Under the pieces are notes generated by a model. That model had not been told where the DNA came from. It worked only from the letters and a program-made list of their open reading frames with translations, and did no database searches. A DNA stretch of 64,000 nt from Streptococcus suis 10581 (GTDB lineage: Bacteria; Bacillota; Bacilli; Lactobacillales; Streptococcaceae): the NCBI GenBank assembly GCA_000440235.1, contig ALKQ01000044.1, positions 62,001 to 126,000 on the forward strand. The letters are read 5' to 3'. The translations under genes were made by a program, and so were the position numbers. This document shows positions 47,684 to 57,300 of the stretch, piece after piece (position 1 is the stretch's first letter; every line of letters begins with the position of its first letter).

Positions 47684-47757
47684 TCTCTTTCTCCTTTCTG
47701 TTTCTAGTTACAGACTCACTCTATCATGTTTCAAAGTTGAAATGAATTGCACTTAAA

Positions 47758-47786
47758 AGCCACGCATTCTTTTTCTATGCGTGGCT
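47758..47786. terminator. Terminator downstream of the primase gene
   Basis: Perfect 10-base arms AGCCACGCAT and ATGCGTGGCT (47758-47767 and 47777-47786) with a 9-base loop and T-rich flanks on both sides. Confidence 0.85.
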
Positions 47787-47798
47787 CTATTTTATTTT

Positions 47799-47817
47799 CT
47801 GTTAGAAAGCCTAACAG
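47799..47817. terminator. Second hairpin after the primase gene
   Basis: Perfect 7-base arms CTGTTAG and CTAACAG with a 5-base loop, 15 bases beyond the primase stop. It is followed by AAAATAAAAT on the minus strand, so it is a stabilising hairpin rather than a canonical terminator. Confidence 0.5.
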
Positions 47818-47831
47818 AGTTTTAATTTGCA

Positions 47832-49241
47832 TCATAAGTTGATACTCTGTGGTGTTTGTAGTTCGTTTTTGATAAAGTCCTGAGCATACTGTCTCAAGAA
47901 AGTCTCCTTATCAGCAAGTAGTTCTCGCTCAACTGCTGCATCGAGCATGGCGGGTTTCCTACCTTGAAATTCGACATATAACTTGGTGACTGCCATCATC
48001 TCTTCAACATAGTCTTCCTGAATAGCATAGTGATTATAGACGGTATTATTCTCCATATTAGCTAGTAGAAAGGCAAATTTTGTTTGATCAATGCCTGGCT
48101 TTTCAAATAAAGGAGCGACTTTTTCAGAATACTCATAGACCTGCTTCATACCTGGATTAACCGAATCTTGTAATTCTTCCTTTGCTTCAGCAATGAGGTC
48201 ATTTAGACTGGAAGCAGGAGAGCGGAGAACCTGCTCACTTTTCTGTACTTTTAACACTTCATTCCAGTCTGACTTCTCTGCTCCATCCAATAATGGTGGC
48301 AAGTCAACCACGATTGGCAAGCCCTTATCTTGGAGTTTGTCAATAAAGTCTCGACCTGCCTGATCGTTATCAACCGCAAGTGTAATCAGGTCAGGGTGCT
48401 TTTCAAAGAATTTTGTCGTCTTAGCTAGGGCTTCTAAGGTGATTTTTCGTTTAGAAGGTTCTATCTTCTCCAACCAATTATCTTTTCCCATTAAGTCGCC
48501 TGCTAATTCTAAGGTATAGCGGCTTATGGTAGCTTCTTTTAATCCCTCCATCGCAACTAAGCGAACATCAGATAGCTTATCCTTATTCATCTCATAGTAG
48601 CTCATCAGGTCAATCGGTGCTTCTAGGAAGACTAACCGCTTAGGCTGCCCGATAGAGACACTCAATCCCATCATACCGTCTGAGTTCTTGACAATTTGTT
48701 TTAACCGCCCTCGCTCATATAAGCTACGATTTTCACGAATACCTTGTAACGATGCTCCCTGTAATTCTCCGTCATTGTCCAGATACTTAAAGACAATAAC
48801 AGGCTCATAATAAGCGTTGGTCTTTTTGACTGCCTCCGCCAGAACACCCCTAGCATGAAAAAAATCGACCGTGCGATCAGAAAGTTTCCTTTCCTTCGTT
48901 AGGTATTGCCTAGCCTCTCTGAAGTCTGCACGTTCGTAGGGCTTGAGGAAATAGCGAAAAGGCTCTTGCTTGATTTCTTGTACTTGGACAGGCTTGAAAT
49001 CTCCATGCTGTAGATAGTAAAGAGCTTCATTGGTTGGTACGTTTTTAATCAGTTCAACAAAGTTAATGACATCGCCTTGAACATCTCTTGAAAACCATTT
49101 GAAAGTATTTGTATCCGCAAAAACTCTGAAAGAATCGTGCTCCTCATGCTCATACAGATTTGAACCAATTTGTCTCAGTGGTACTCCTAGATTAGCTACT
49201 ACGTCAATAATGGATTTTTTCTTTAATTCATCAATACTCAT
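47832..49241 (-). CDS. Primase-like TOPRIM protein (DUF3991) of the ICE
   Basis: A 469-residue protein. An N-terminal DUF3991-like segment (about 1-170; YEHEEHDSFRVFADTNTFKWF) is followed by a TOPRIM-type domain (about 190-300; LVFLEAPIDLMSYYEM, then TLAVDNDQAGRDF). This layout is typical of mobile-element primases that prime the transferred strand. The C-terminal LDAAVERELLADKETFLRQY motif recurs in another ICE gene at 58987. Its start has AGGAGGTG, located at the 3' edge of a tRNA-like fold. Confidence 0.83.
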   Translation of the reverse strand: MSIDELKKKSIIDVVANLGVPLRQIGSNLYEHEEHDSFRVFADTNTFKWFSRDVQGDVINFVELIKNVPTNEALYYLQHGDFKPVQVQEIKQEPFRYFLKPYERADFREARQYLTKERKLSDRTVDFFHARGVLAEAVKKTNAYYEPVIVFKYLDNDGELQGASLQGIRENRSLYERGRLKQIVKNSDGMMGLSVSIGQPKRLVFLEAPIDLMSYYEMNKDKLSDVRLVAMEGLKEATISRYTLELAGDLMGKDNWLEKIEPSKRKITLEALAKTTKFFEKHPDLITLAVDNDQAGRDFIDKLQDKGLPIVVDLPPLLDGAEKSDWNEVLKVQKSEQVLRSPASSLNDLIAEAKEELQDSVNPGMKQVYEYSEKVAPLFEKPGIDQTKFAFLLANMENNTVYNHYAIQEDYVEEMMAVTKLYVEFQGRKPAMLDAAVERELLADKETFLRQYAQDFIKNELQTPQSINL

Positions 49242-49255
49242 ATTGACACCTCCTA

Positions 49256-49334
49256 TCCCCTAGACTGGAGTCGAACCAGAACTACATCAACCGTGATGAG
49301 AATGAAGAAGTTGATGTAGAAGCCCATTAGGGGA
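49256..49334 (-). ncRNA. tRNA-like structure upstream of the primase gene
   Basis: The minus strand folds with a perfect 7-bp acceptor-like stem (TCCCCTA / TAGGGGA, 49328-49334 and 49256-49262). It also has a T-arm-like hairpin CTGG-TTCGACT-CCAG (49265-49279) whose loop fits the TTCRANY T-loop consensus. A 10-bp arm (49282-49291 / 49310-49319) with an 18-base loop replaces the anticodon arm. A normal D arm, a 7-base anticodon loop and an encoded CCA are absent. It ends 15 bases before the primase start codon. Confidence 0.6.
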
Positions 49335-49338
49335 GAAT

Positions 49339-49368
49339 AGCCCTGCCAGAATTTCATCTGACAAGGCT
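49339..49368 (-). promoter_or_regulatory. Twelve-bp hairpin preceding the tRNA-like fold
   Basis: Arms 49339-49350 and 49357-49368 (two G-U pairs) with a 6-base loop and no T run. It fills the space between the stop of the upstream gene and the tRNA-like fold, making almost the whole 140-base gap structured. Confidence 0.6.
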
Positions 49369-49381
49369 GATAATAGCTGGT

Positions 49382-50053
49382 TTATTGAGTGTCAGTTGCT
49401 TCAATCTCGTTGCTTGGTACAGGAGTGGAGGAATCACTTCCTGAGAGTCCCTGTTGCTTCAGGAAGTTTTCGCCACCGTCTGCCATATCAGACAAACCAA
49501 TTTTCCAAGTTTGAATGTGGTTGACTAGAAGTTTCTCTGACACTTCCGAATAGGACAGTTTTACGGTTGCCTTTTCCAGCTGAGTGTTTTTATACTGCTG
49601 ACCTCCAGTTATCTCAGAAAGATAGGTCACATTGTAAGACACCTCTACGATGACCTCTTTATCCTTACTGTTGATGAATATAGTGGCATCTTCGTAGATA
49701 TAATCAACAATGAACTCCTTGTTAACTTGATTGACTGCTAATTCCTGTTTTGTCAACTCTTCACTATAAGCAGCGTCTGTCATAAAACTCTTGATTCGAT
49801 TGTTGTTCTCGCCCAACTTGGCTTTCGTGTAATACTGAATTAGAAAGTCTTTGACTAATTCAGGAGTCAGGGTTTTAGCAGCTTCTGCCTGTGCTTTTTC
49901 CTCCAAGATGGATGTAGCGTTTTTTTCCGCCTGCTGGGTCGCTTGGTGCAGGGTTAGTTGACTACCTAGAGTGTAGCCAATCATACTGACAAAACCAACT
50001 AGAGCCAGCAAACCTAGTGCAATCAAACCTTTAATCTTTGCCTTATTGTACAT
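49382..50053 (-). CDS. Membrane-anchored ICE protein, possibly VirB8/TcpC-like
   Basis: A 223-residue protein with one N-terminal helix (about 9-30) and an extracellular domain. The region TLTPELVKDFLIQYYTKAKL through the beta-rich VIVEVSYNVTYL and KATVKLSYSEV strands resembles the NTF2-like fold of VirB8/TcpC conjugation proteins. This is suggested from pattern only. It has a Ser/Thr-rich C-terminal tail and lies between a J-domain gene and the primase gene. Confidence 0.6.
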   Translation of the reverse strand: MYNKAKIKGLIALGLLALVGFVSMIGYTLGSQLTLHQATQQAEKNATSILEEKAQAEAAKTLTPELVKDFLIQYYTKAKLGENNNRIKSFMTDAAYSEELTKQELAVNQVNKEFIVDYIYEDATIFINSKDKEVIVEVSYNVTYLSEITGGQQYKNTQLEKATVKLSYSEVSEKLLVNHIQTWKIGLSDMADGGENFLKQQGLSGSDSSTPVPSNEIEATDTQ

Positions 50054-50240
50054 AAGTTCCCTCTTTTCGTTTTTTGATACAGTTTTACCTTATCAAGAAA
50101 GCGGTAGTCTGTCTTTTGACTATGGGTTTTCTAGCTTAGAAATGGACGACAGCTTGGCATATAGTTGTCATTAGAAACAAACTTAGATTTTCTAACAGAT
50201 TATCTAACAGAAGCGATAGTAGAAAATGAACGCAAAAAAA

Positions 50241-50260
50241 GACTACTCCGTCGAGTAGTC
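50241..50260 (-). terminator. Terminator of the J-domain gene
   Basis: Perfect 8-base arms GACTACTC and GAGTAGTC with a 4-base loop, followed by TTTTTTT on the minus strand, 8 bases after the stop. The remaining 180 bases up to the next gene show no other feature. Confidence 0.92.
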
Positions 50261-50268
50261 CGATAAAC

Positions 50269-50862
50269 TTATTGTGCCAGGTTTTGGTAGGCTTTTTGAA
50301 TCTGTTTGAAGATGATGGTCGCATGAGGGTCAGGATTGACATCAGGGTGATACTTCTTGGAGAGCTTGCGGTAGGCAGTCTTTATATCATCCTGACTGCT
50401 CCCTCTCTCCAAGCCTAGCAATTCCAAATCCCGTAGATAGGTATTGTTTGACTCCTGGAAATACGTCTGCTCTTGTTGAGTTTGTTCCTGCCTCTCTTGC
50501 TGCTGAGTATGTTGTGTCTGAGTTGGCTCTTCATACTGTTTCTTTTGGAAAATGCGAGGCATTTCAAAGCTGTAGGTAAAGAAATCAAAAATATTCCAGC
50601 CTAGGAAGCCCAGTCCCCCAATTGTCAATACAACTAGATAAACTGTTACCCAAAAAGCTTCTTGATCTCCAGTTGTCAGTAATCGCCAATACTCAGGTAA
50701 GTCACTAAAAATCACCCATAGTGCGAGACCATACATGACGATATTTCCAACGATAAATGCCACAACAGCAAGCCGAAGCACCTTCCAAGCCACCACTAAA
50801 AATACTGACCCAAGTACACCTACAAGTAATGCCGTTAAAAAGAAATCCAATACTGGGTTCAT
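50269..50862 (-). CDS. Membrane protein with C-terminal J domain
   Basis: A 197-residue protein with three hydrophobic segments in the first 100 residues, a Gln-rich linker (about 112-135) and a C-terminal J domain (about 147-197). The J domain carries the HPD motif in [10 protein letters not shown]. The HPD motif stimulates Hsp70 ATPase, so the protein would recruit DnaK to the membrane. In an ICE this may serve transfer-apparatus assembly, by inference. It has an AAAGGAG ribosome site. Confidence 0.82.
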   Translation of the reverse strand: MNPVLDFFLTALLVGVLGSVFLVVAWKVLRLAVVAFIVGNIVMYGLALWVIFSDLPEYWRLLTTGDQEAFWVTVYLVVLTIGGLGFLGWNIFDFFTYSFEMPRIFQKKQYEEPTQTQHTQQQERQEQTQQEQTYFQESNNTYLRDLELLGLERGSSQDDIKTAYRKLSKKYHPDVNPDPHATIIFKQIQKAYQNLAQ

Positions 50863-50888
50863 ATCTTCAAACTCCTTTAGTCTCTACC

Positions 50889-51197
50889 TTAAGCCATCAC
50901 GTCTAAAAAGCCTAAGTAGTATAGTCCTTGCTTCTTATTCAGCAAGTAAAGCCGTCCAACCTTATCCATATACTCTGCAAAAATGTCTTCAGGCAATTCA
51001 GGAAAACTCCAATCATAATCCTGCTGGTTGAGGATATAATCTAGTCTCCCTTGCAGTTCAAGGATTGAGAATTGGGTATCTCCAGTCTCTTCTTCATATT
51101 GTGCTTTTAGCTCTTGATAAGCCTGATGTTCAGATAAATCTGAGAAGCCAGCTGAGAGTATTTCTTCTAATTCATATTTAATATTGTCCATAGTCAT
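50889..51197 (-). CDS. Small acidic ICE protein
   Basis: A 102-residue, strongly acidic protein (ELEEILSAGFSDLSEHQAY, QDYDWSFPELPEDIFAEYMD) with no recognised family. The start at 51197 follows GAGGAGG. It is the first gene after a TTGACA-17-TATACT promoter that has an operator-like dyad. Small acidic proteins of mobile elements can be DNA mimics or antirestriction factors; that is speculation here. Confidence 0.65.
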   Translation of the reverse strand: MTMDNIKYELEEILSAGFSDLSEHQAYQELKAQYEEETGDTQFSILELQGRLDYILNQQDYDWSFPELPEDIFAEYMDKVGRLYLLNKKQGLYYLGFLDVMA

Positions 51198-51233
51198 AAG
51201 TTCGTCCTCCTCTTCTGTCATCTCTATATACCT

Positions 51234-51262
51234 AGTATAGTCGCTGACTATGTATTTGTCAA
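51234..51262 (-). promoter_or_regulatory. Consensus ICE promoter with embedded dyad
   Basis: On the minus strand TTGACA (plus 51257-51262), exactly 17 bases, then TATACT (51234-51239). A palindrome ATAGTC-GCT-GACTAT (51237-51251) covers the -10 and spacer, the classic position for a repressor site. Confidence 0.88.
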
Positions 51263-51286
51263 GTCTTTTATCAAAAAAATTTGAAA

Positions 51287-51316
51287 AAGTCCCCCAACAA
51301 ACTTGTTGAGAGACTT
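51287..51316 (-). terminator. Terminator of the methylase/helicase gene
   Basis: Thirteen-base arms (51287-51299 and 51304-51316, G-U pairs) with a 4-base loop and T-rich sequence on the minus strand, 5 bases after the stop. Confidence 0.88.
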
Positions 51317-51320
51317 ATCA

Positions 51321-54300
51321 TCACAATTCTATGTCTTTTGAGGTGGAATTTTGAGCCATTTGTGGCTGCTTGTCCATATAGTCACGGATAGCAGATTCAA
51401 TCTTCTCCACACTAGCACCCTCTTCGATGAGGGGAGCTATTAACTCATACTGCTCCTTAACACGTTGGTATTCTTCCATAGGGAAAACTTTGGCCAAGGT
51501 AGCTTCTGCCGCCTCTGCATTAGTCTGGTAGTTGTTAATCAATTGTTCTGTCTTGTTAATTTCTTTTGCAATCCCATCAATTGCATTATCAATCCGCCTC
51601 ATGGAACCTACAGCCGACTCTAGGTCAAGGCTTACTGGATACTGATTCTCCCCTACAACTTGAAGCGTATAGGTTGGCTTTATCAGCAAGTCTCCAAAAT
51701 CATAGATAGCTGCTGTCCTTTCCTGAGTCATAGCTTTCAGTTCAAAGCCACGGTATGTACCAAGAGTACGCAGTTCTTTGTTATCCGATATATTAGATTC
51801 TAACAACTCATGAAGACGGTGTCCAGCGTCTTCTCTCTTATCATAGAGTTGCCCTCCAAGTACCATTTGGAAGTCTGAACCTTTACTCTGGTTTGCCCTT
51901 GTCATATCCTGCTCAAATCGTGGCAATTTTGTCTCCAGATAAGGGAGTTTCTGGCTCACGATAGCCAATGTCTCTTTTGCACTGTCAATACTACGGTTAA
52001 AGGCTCGACGTTGATTTTCTAGGACGTTGAGGCGGTTCTCCAGTTCCATCTTCTTCCGAAGGTAAGGGTTTCCTGTCGCTAATGCCTTGAAGTCTGAAGC
52101 TGTCATGGTCTGCTCGTCGATGTCTTCTGCCGAACGGACAGGGTCTTTTGATGTCATGATCTGCGTGATGTACTTGAGTTTCTTCTCCTGGGTCTCCCAG
52201 AGGAAGTTGTCAAAGCTCCCCTTGGTAATATAGTGATAGATTTCAACATTCTTATTCTCATTTCCTTGACGAATAATGCGACCGTTCCGCTGGGTCAAAT
52301 CTGACGGCCGCCACGGAACATCAAGGTGATGTACAGCCTTCATCTTACGTTGCACGTTGAGACCTGTACCGCCCTTTTCTGTTGAAGCTAGAAGGATTCT
52401 CACCTCTCCGACGTTTACCTTCCGAGACAGGGTATTTTTCTTTTCGTCTGTGTTAGCATCGTGGACAAAGGCAATTTCTTGAGCTGGAATACCTCGTTCA
52501 ATCAAGAGGTTGCGTAACTCATTGTAAATATCAAAGCTACCAGCCTTTGGTGTTCCTATATCAGAGAAAATCATCTGAGTAGCCTTATTCTCATCACCTT
52601 CATAGTAAATCCGCTCCACATTGTCCACGACCTGCATCATCTTATTGTTGTCTCCTAGGTCATAACCATCGTCCAGCAGACGCATGTCAATGGCCAGTTT
52701 ACGAGCTTCCGAGGTTATCTTCAGCATATTATCCTCTGTTGGTTCAACGGATCCAGTCTTAATCTTATCTGTCCGTTCTACCAAGTCTGCCAGATAGTCA
52801 CGTTGGCTATCTGTTAACTCGCTTTCAACTGGAATAATCTTAGCTTCAGGAACTGGCAAATTGAGCATATCCGATGTCTGAATATCCGTCGTCTCTTTGT
52901 AGATTTTCATGAGTTCAGGCAGGTTGGTAAACTTCTTGAAACGTTTCTTAGGCTGGTACTTATCACCAGTAGGCGAAAGCTCCATAGAGTTCTCTATCTG
53001 CCCAAATGCACCGACCCAGGCATCGAAGTGATCAACCTTATATCGTTCTAGGACATCTGGTTGGACATAGTTCATCATGGTAAAGATTTCACTGATTGAG
53101 TTTGAAACAGGTGTCCCTGTCGCAAAGATAATGCCTAGATTATCCTGTTCAGATTGAATTTGTCGCACCTTCATCTCCATATCTACGTTCTTCTTGGAAG
53201 TCCGATTGGTAATGCCGGCCACATTGCCTAGATTAGTGACAGGACGGATATTCTTGAAATGGTGGGCTTCATCAACAAAGAGACAGTCGATACCCAAGTT
53301 TTCAAACTCAATAAAACTGTCTTGGGAAATATCCTGAAGGTTCTGGAGTTGTTCCTTAAAGCCCTTAATAGACTGCTCAATCTGCTTGACTGTCGTCTTG
53401 TCGTTGCTCAGGAGTTTCATTTGCCGTAACTCTTCCAACTTGTCTTCCAGGTAAATCTCTTGCCTTTCCTTACTCATCGGGATTTTCTCGAACTGACTAT
53501 CACCGATAACGATTGCATCATAGTCCCCTGTGATAATACGGGAAATAAATTGTTTTCGATTAGACTTGATAAAATCTTTCTTGGTTGTCACAAAGACATT
53601 CTTGGTTGGGAAAAATTTGAGGATTTCCTGACCAAATTGAGCAGTCAAGCTAGAAGGAACAACGTATAGAGGCTTGTTAATCATGCCTAGTTCTTTCATC
53701 TTGAAGCCTGCTCCTAGCATGGTTAAAGTCTTACCAGAACCGACCTCGTGGGCTAATAAGGCCCGTCGCTCTTCCACAATACGCTGGATTGCATTCTTCT
53801 GGTGCGGACGTAGTTCAATATTGCTGGCCAAGCCATCAATTTCCAAATGGCTGCCATCGTATTCTCTCGTTACTGTACGGTTATAGAGGTCATTGTAGCT
53901 ATCCTCAATTACTTTTTGAATCTCTGGACGCTTGTCTACAAACTCTTTGAAGAGTTCCTGAATTTCTGCCTCCTTGGCCCGTAGCATAGCGGTTTTCTCG
54001 ACATCCGTGACCGTCCGCTCCTTACCGTCTTCTTCAATCTTCATAGTAATTGTAGCCTGGTTGGAATTCAGCAAGTTCAGGAATATTTTCCGCCCTAGAT
54101 CATGGCGGCTATTTCGCAACCCTAACTGAATGTCTTGGGCAGAACTATAACTAAGTCCACCGCTCCCAAATGGCACATATTCCAGCTTATTATCCAGACT
54201 ATTTGTGCGTAAGATGTAGTCTAGACCGTCATCATCAAAGCTCTCAATACTATTCTGGGTAAAAGTTAGGGAGGCAAAATAGGCATAGACTCGATCAGGA

Positions 54301-57300
54301 ATCCAACGAGAGCCTATTTTATAGTCAATATCTGTCAGAGTGATACGTTCTGGACGGACCTCCTGAAGCATTTCTTTGTATCTTTCCCAGTCATGGCTAG
54401 TCTCTCCACTTGCAATTAGCCCGTCTATCTCCTCCATTCTCGAGATGACATCTCCAGACAGGAATTGGTTACGTGGAAAATACTGTACTGCTGTAGTTGC
54501 CTTCTGGTCTCCAAATGCACGAGGATTAGGGATAATAGTGTCTCCCAGCTCCTCAATCATATCCAATTCTGTCTTTCCTGGATAGAGGCTCTTCATAAAG
54601 TCAAAGTCAACTCCTCTCCCTTCCGCGATACTGGTATTGAGGGCATCCTTAGCAGATGAAACTTCTTTGAAGGTCCGTTCGGGACGAATTAAGGCTCGCT
54701 CGAATGCCAGGGACTTCTTGTACTCGACTTTTTTCGTATCGTCACTGATATATTCATCTTCTAGACTGGCCAGCAATGAATAGCGATCATCACTATCAAA
54801 GAGATTGCGATTGACAGGACTGTTGAGATAGCCGTTCTTTTTAACAAATTGATCGTACTGGCTATTGAGTTGAGTCAATAGTTGCTCGAAAAAAAGCTGA
54901 TCGTAACCAGAGTGACGTTGGATATCAATCAGGGATTGATAGGTGTCTCTCAGGTCAATCATACCCTTAATTCGCTCAATTTCTCGGTCTGTCAACGGAT
55001 TTTCAAAGAAGACCGTCTTTTTGAAGAACCCTTTATTTTTCCCACGTTGAGCAGGGTCTTTGGACTGGTAGACATCAAGGGCTGTCTCATCCGTAATTCC
55101 CAGCTCTTTGAATTGCTCAACCAACCGCTTAGAAGGGCTGTCAGCCCAATCCTTGAAGTTACCAAGGCTGTCTACATAGAAAGAAATATCTTCTACCCTT
55201 GTTCCTGCTCGGATAGTAGTACTGTCACGGTAATAAATCGTATCACCTACATAAGCAAAGGAATACAGTGGCATGTCTTCAGCCAAGCCTTCAGGAATAG
55301 CTTGTTGTAATACCAAAGATTTCTCAACGGCTGGTAAGTTAAAGACAGTAATTGGAAGACTAGGAGAGAATTTCTCCATTGCAGTAGACAGCTCCTCAAT
55401 AAGATTGTCCGACGTCGCCTTGACAGACAGGGTGCCACCTTGAAAATTGCGAACTTCAAAGTCACCCAAGATGAACGGATTGAACTCTCTCGACACCTGG
55501 CCAAAGAATGGATTGATCCATACTCGGTTATCCTGTGGCAGTGGCATACTTGGTTCAAAGACCAAAGAAAAAGGCTTCTTCTCGCCATGTATTGCCTTAT
55601 TTTCATCTTTTTGAAAGAAGAGAATATCTGTCGTGACAGTTGTTCCAGCAATCTTCCTAAATGCTGTATCAGGAAGACGTACACCTCCCAGAAATTGGCT
55701 GGTTTCCTGAATATCTTTGAGGATATTTCCAGTCCGCTTGTCCAGTGTACCTGTGGAGCTGATAACGCTAACCTGTCCACCATCCCTTACCAAGTCCATA
55801 GACCGCTTAATAAAGTAATCATGAATGAGATATGGCTTATCATAGCGGTTATCTGCAATACGGATATTAGCAAACGGAATGTTAGACAGCACTAGGTCAA
55901 AGGCCCCGTCATTGAAATCAGTCTCTTCAAAGCCTTTTATCTGGATATTTGCATTTGGGTGAAGTTGACGAGCTATAGAACCTGTTATACTATCTAGCTC
56001 TACTCCGTACAACTCACTCTTCTCCCAAACCTCTCTTGGCATGGAAGCAAAGAAATTTCCTGTTCCCATGGAAGGGTCTAGGACTCGACCACCTGTGAAG
56101 CCGTCATCAATCAGTCGCTTCCACATCCGTCGAATAATAGCTGGATCTGTATAGTAGGCTGTCAAACTACTTTCTTTCATAGCTGTGTATTCTGCAGGAG
56201 TTACCAAGTTTTTTAGAATCTCTCTTTCCTTGATAAAACGTGTATTGTAATCATCAAAGAAGTCATTGGCTAGGCCACCCCAGCCGACGTATTTCGCTAA
56301 AATAACCTGTTCTTCAGCGGTTGCTTGAGCATTTCGACTATCCAAATCTTTTATCAAACGAATAGCTTCAATATTAGCTACCACTTTCTCTTTTCGTGTC
56401 TGAGGGTAAAAGCCAGACAAATCTTCAGGGAATACAAAATCTTGCAGGGCTATATTTTCAGTATTTTCAGGTTCTTGTAGCTTACTATCAGATACTTGGT
56501 TAGATTCTTGTTCTAAAACTTTTATTACTGGACTAAGGACGGCTCTCAGTTCTTCTGCATTCCAACTATAAATAACTCGGTTATCTTCAAGCATACCATC
56601 GCTTCGCTCCAGCTCTACCCTCAGCCTTCGGTCAGATTCACGGCTTACCCCTAATACATAATAAGCCGAACCAGAGTAATTAGCCATGCTGTTTTTTGGA
56701 AACAGCTCTCGTAATTCTAACAACTCCACATCTCCACTTTGCTGAGTTTGAATAGGTTTTTCTTGAAATGTTTGTAGCTCTTCAGCTTTTTCTCCTAACT
56801 GATATTTTGAAAGAATCTCTTCCAGTTGAAGATTATAGGTGTTTTGAACTCTTTCCCAAGCTTGGTTCAGCTCTTTCTCTAGTAGATTAAAGGCTTCATA
56901 TTTTCCGATAAATGTACCGTCTGAATGCTCTATTAACCAATTTTCAATAGAATCTTTATCAATTGAGTACCCATCAAGCGATAGGAAACCACTTACTCCA
57001 CGATTGACACTATCATCAAGTGCTAATCCTGCCAACTCGAATGAGAAATCAGGCAAACTATTGTGGAACTCATCAATAATTTCTTGGTCTGCTTCATTAT
57101 CTAGCAAGGTTTGCCAATGCCACAAATAGTAATCTTCTGAGACAAGTAGGTTTATCCTATCGTTTAAGTAATCTTCTAGCCATGAATAGTCTATCTCGAT
57201 TGGCTGTACCGGAGAAATTACTCCACCTAGAATATCGTCCAACCGATTGATTGTTACGGTATAAATACCTTGACGATTTCCCAATCCAATTTCAACTTTA

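Noticed and set aside
49256..49334. A functional standard tRNA gene
   Set aside because: The acceptor stem and T arm look right, but there is no D arm, no 7-base anticodon loop and no CCA. It is listed as a tRNA-like RNA instead.
55247..55895. Frames of 178 and 151 codons overlapping the giant methylase/helicase gene
   Set aside because: They lie wholly inside a long conserved coding region, have no ribosome sites and show arginine/serine-rich shadow composition.
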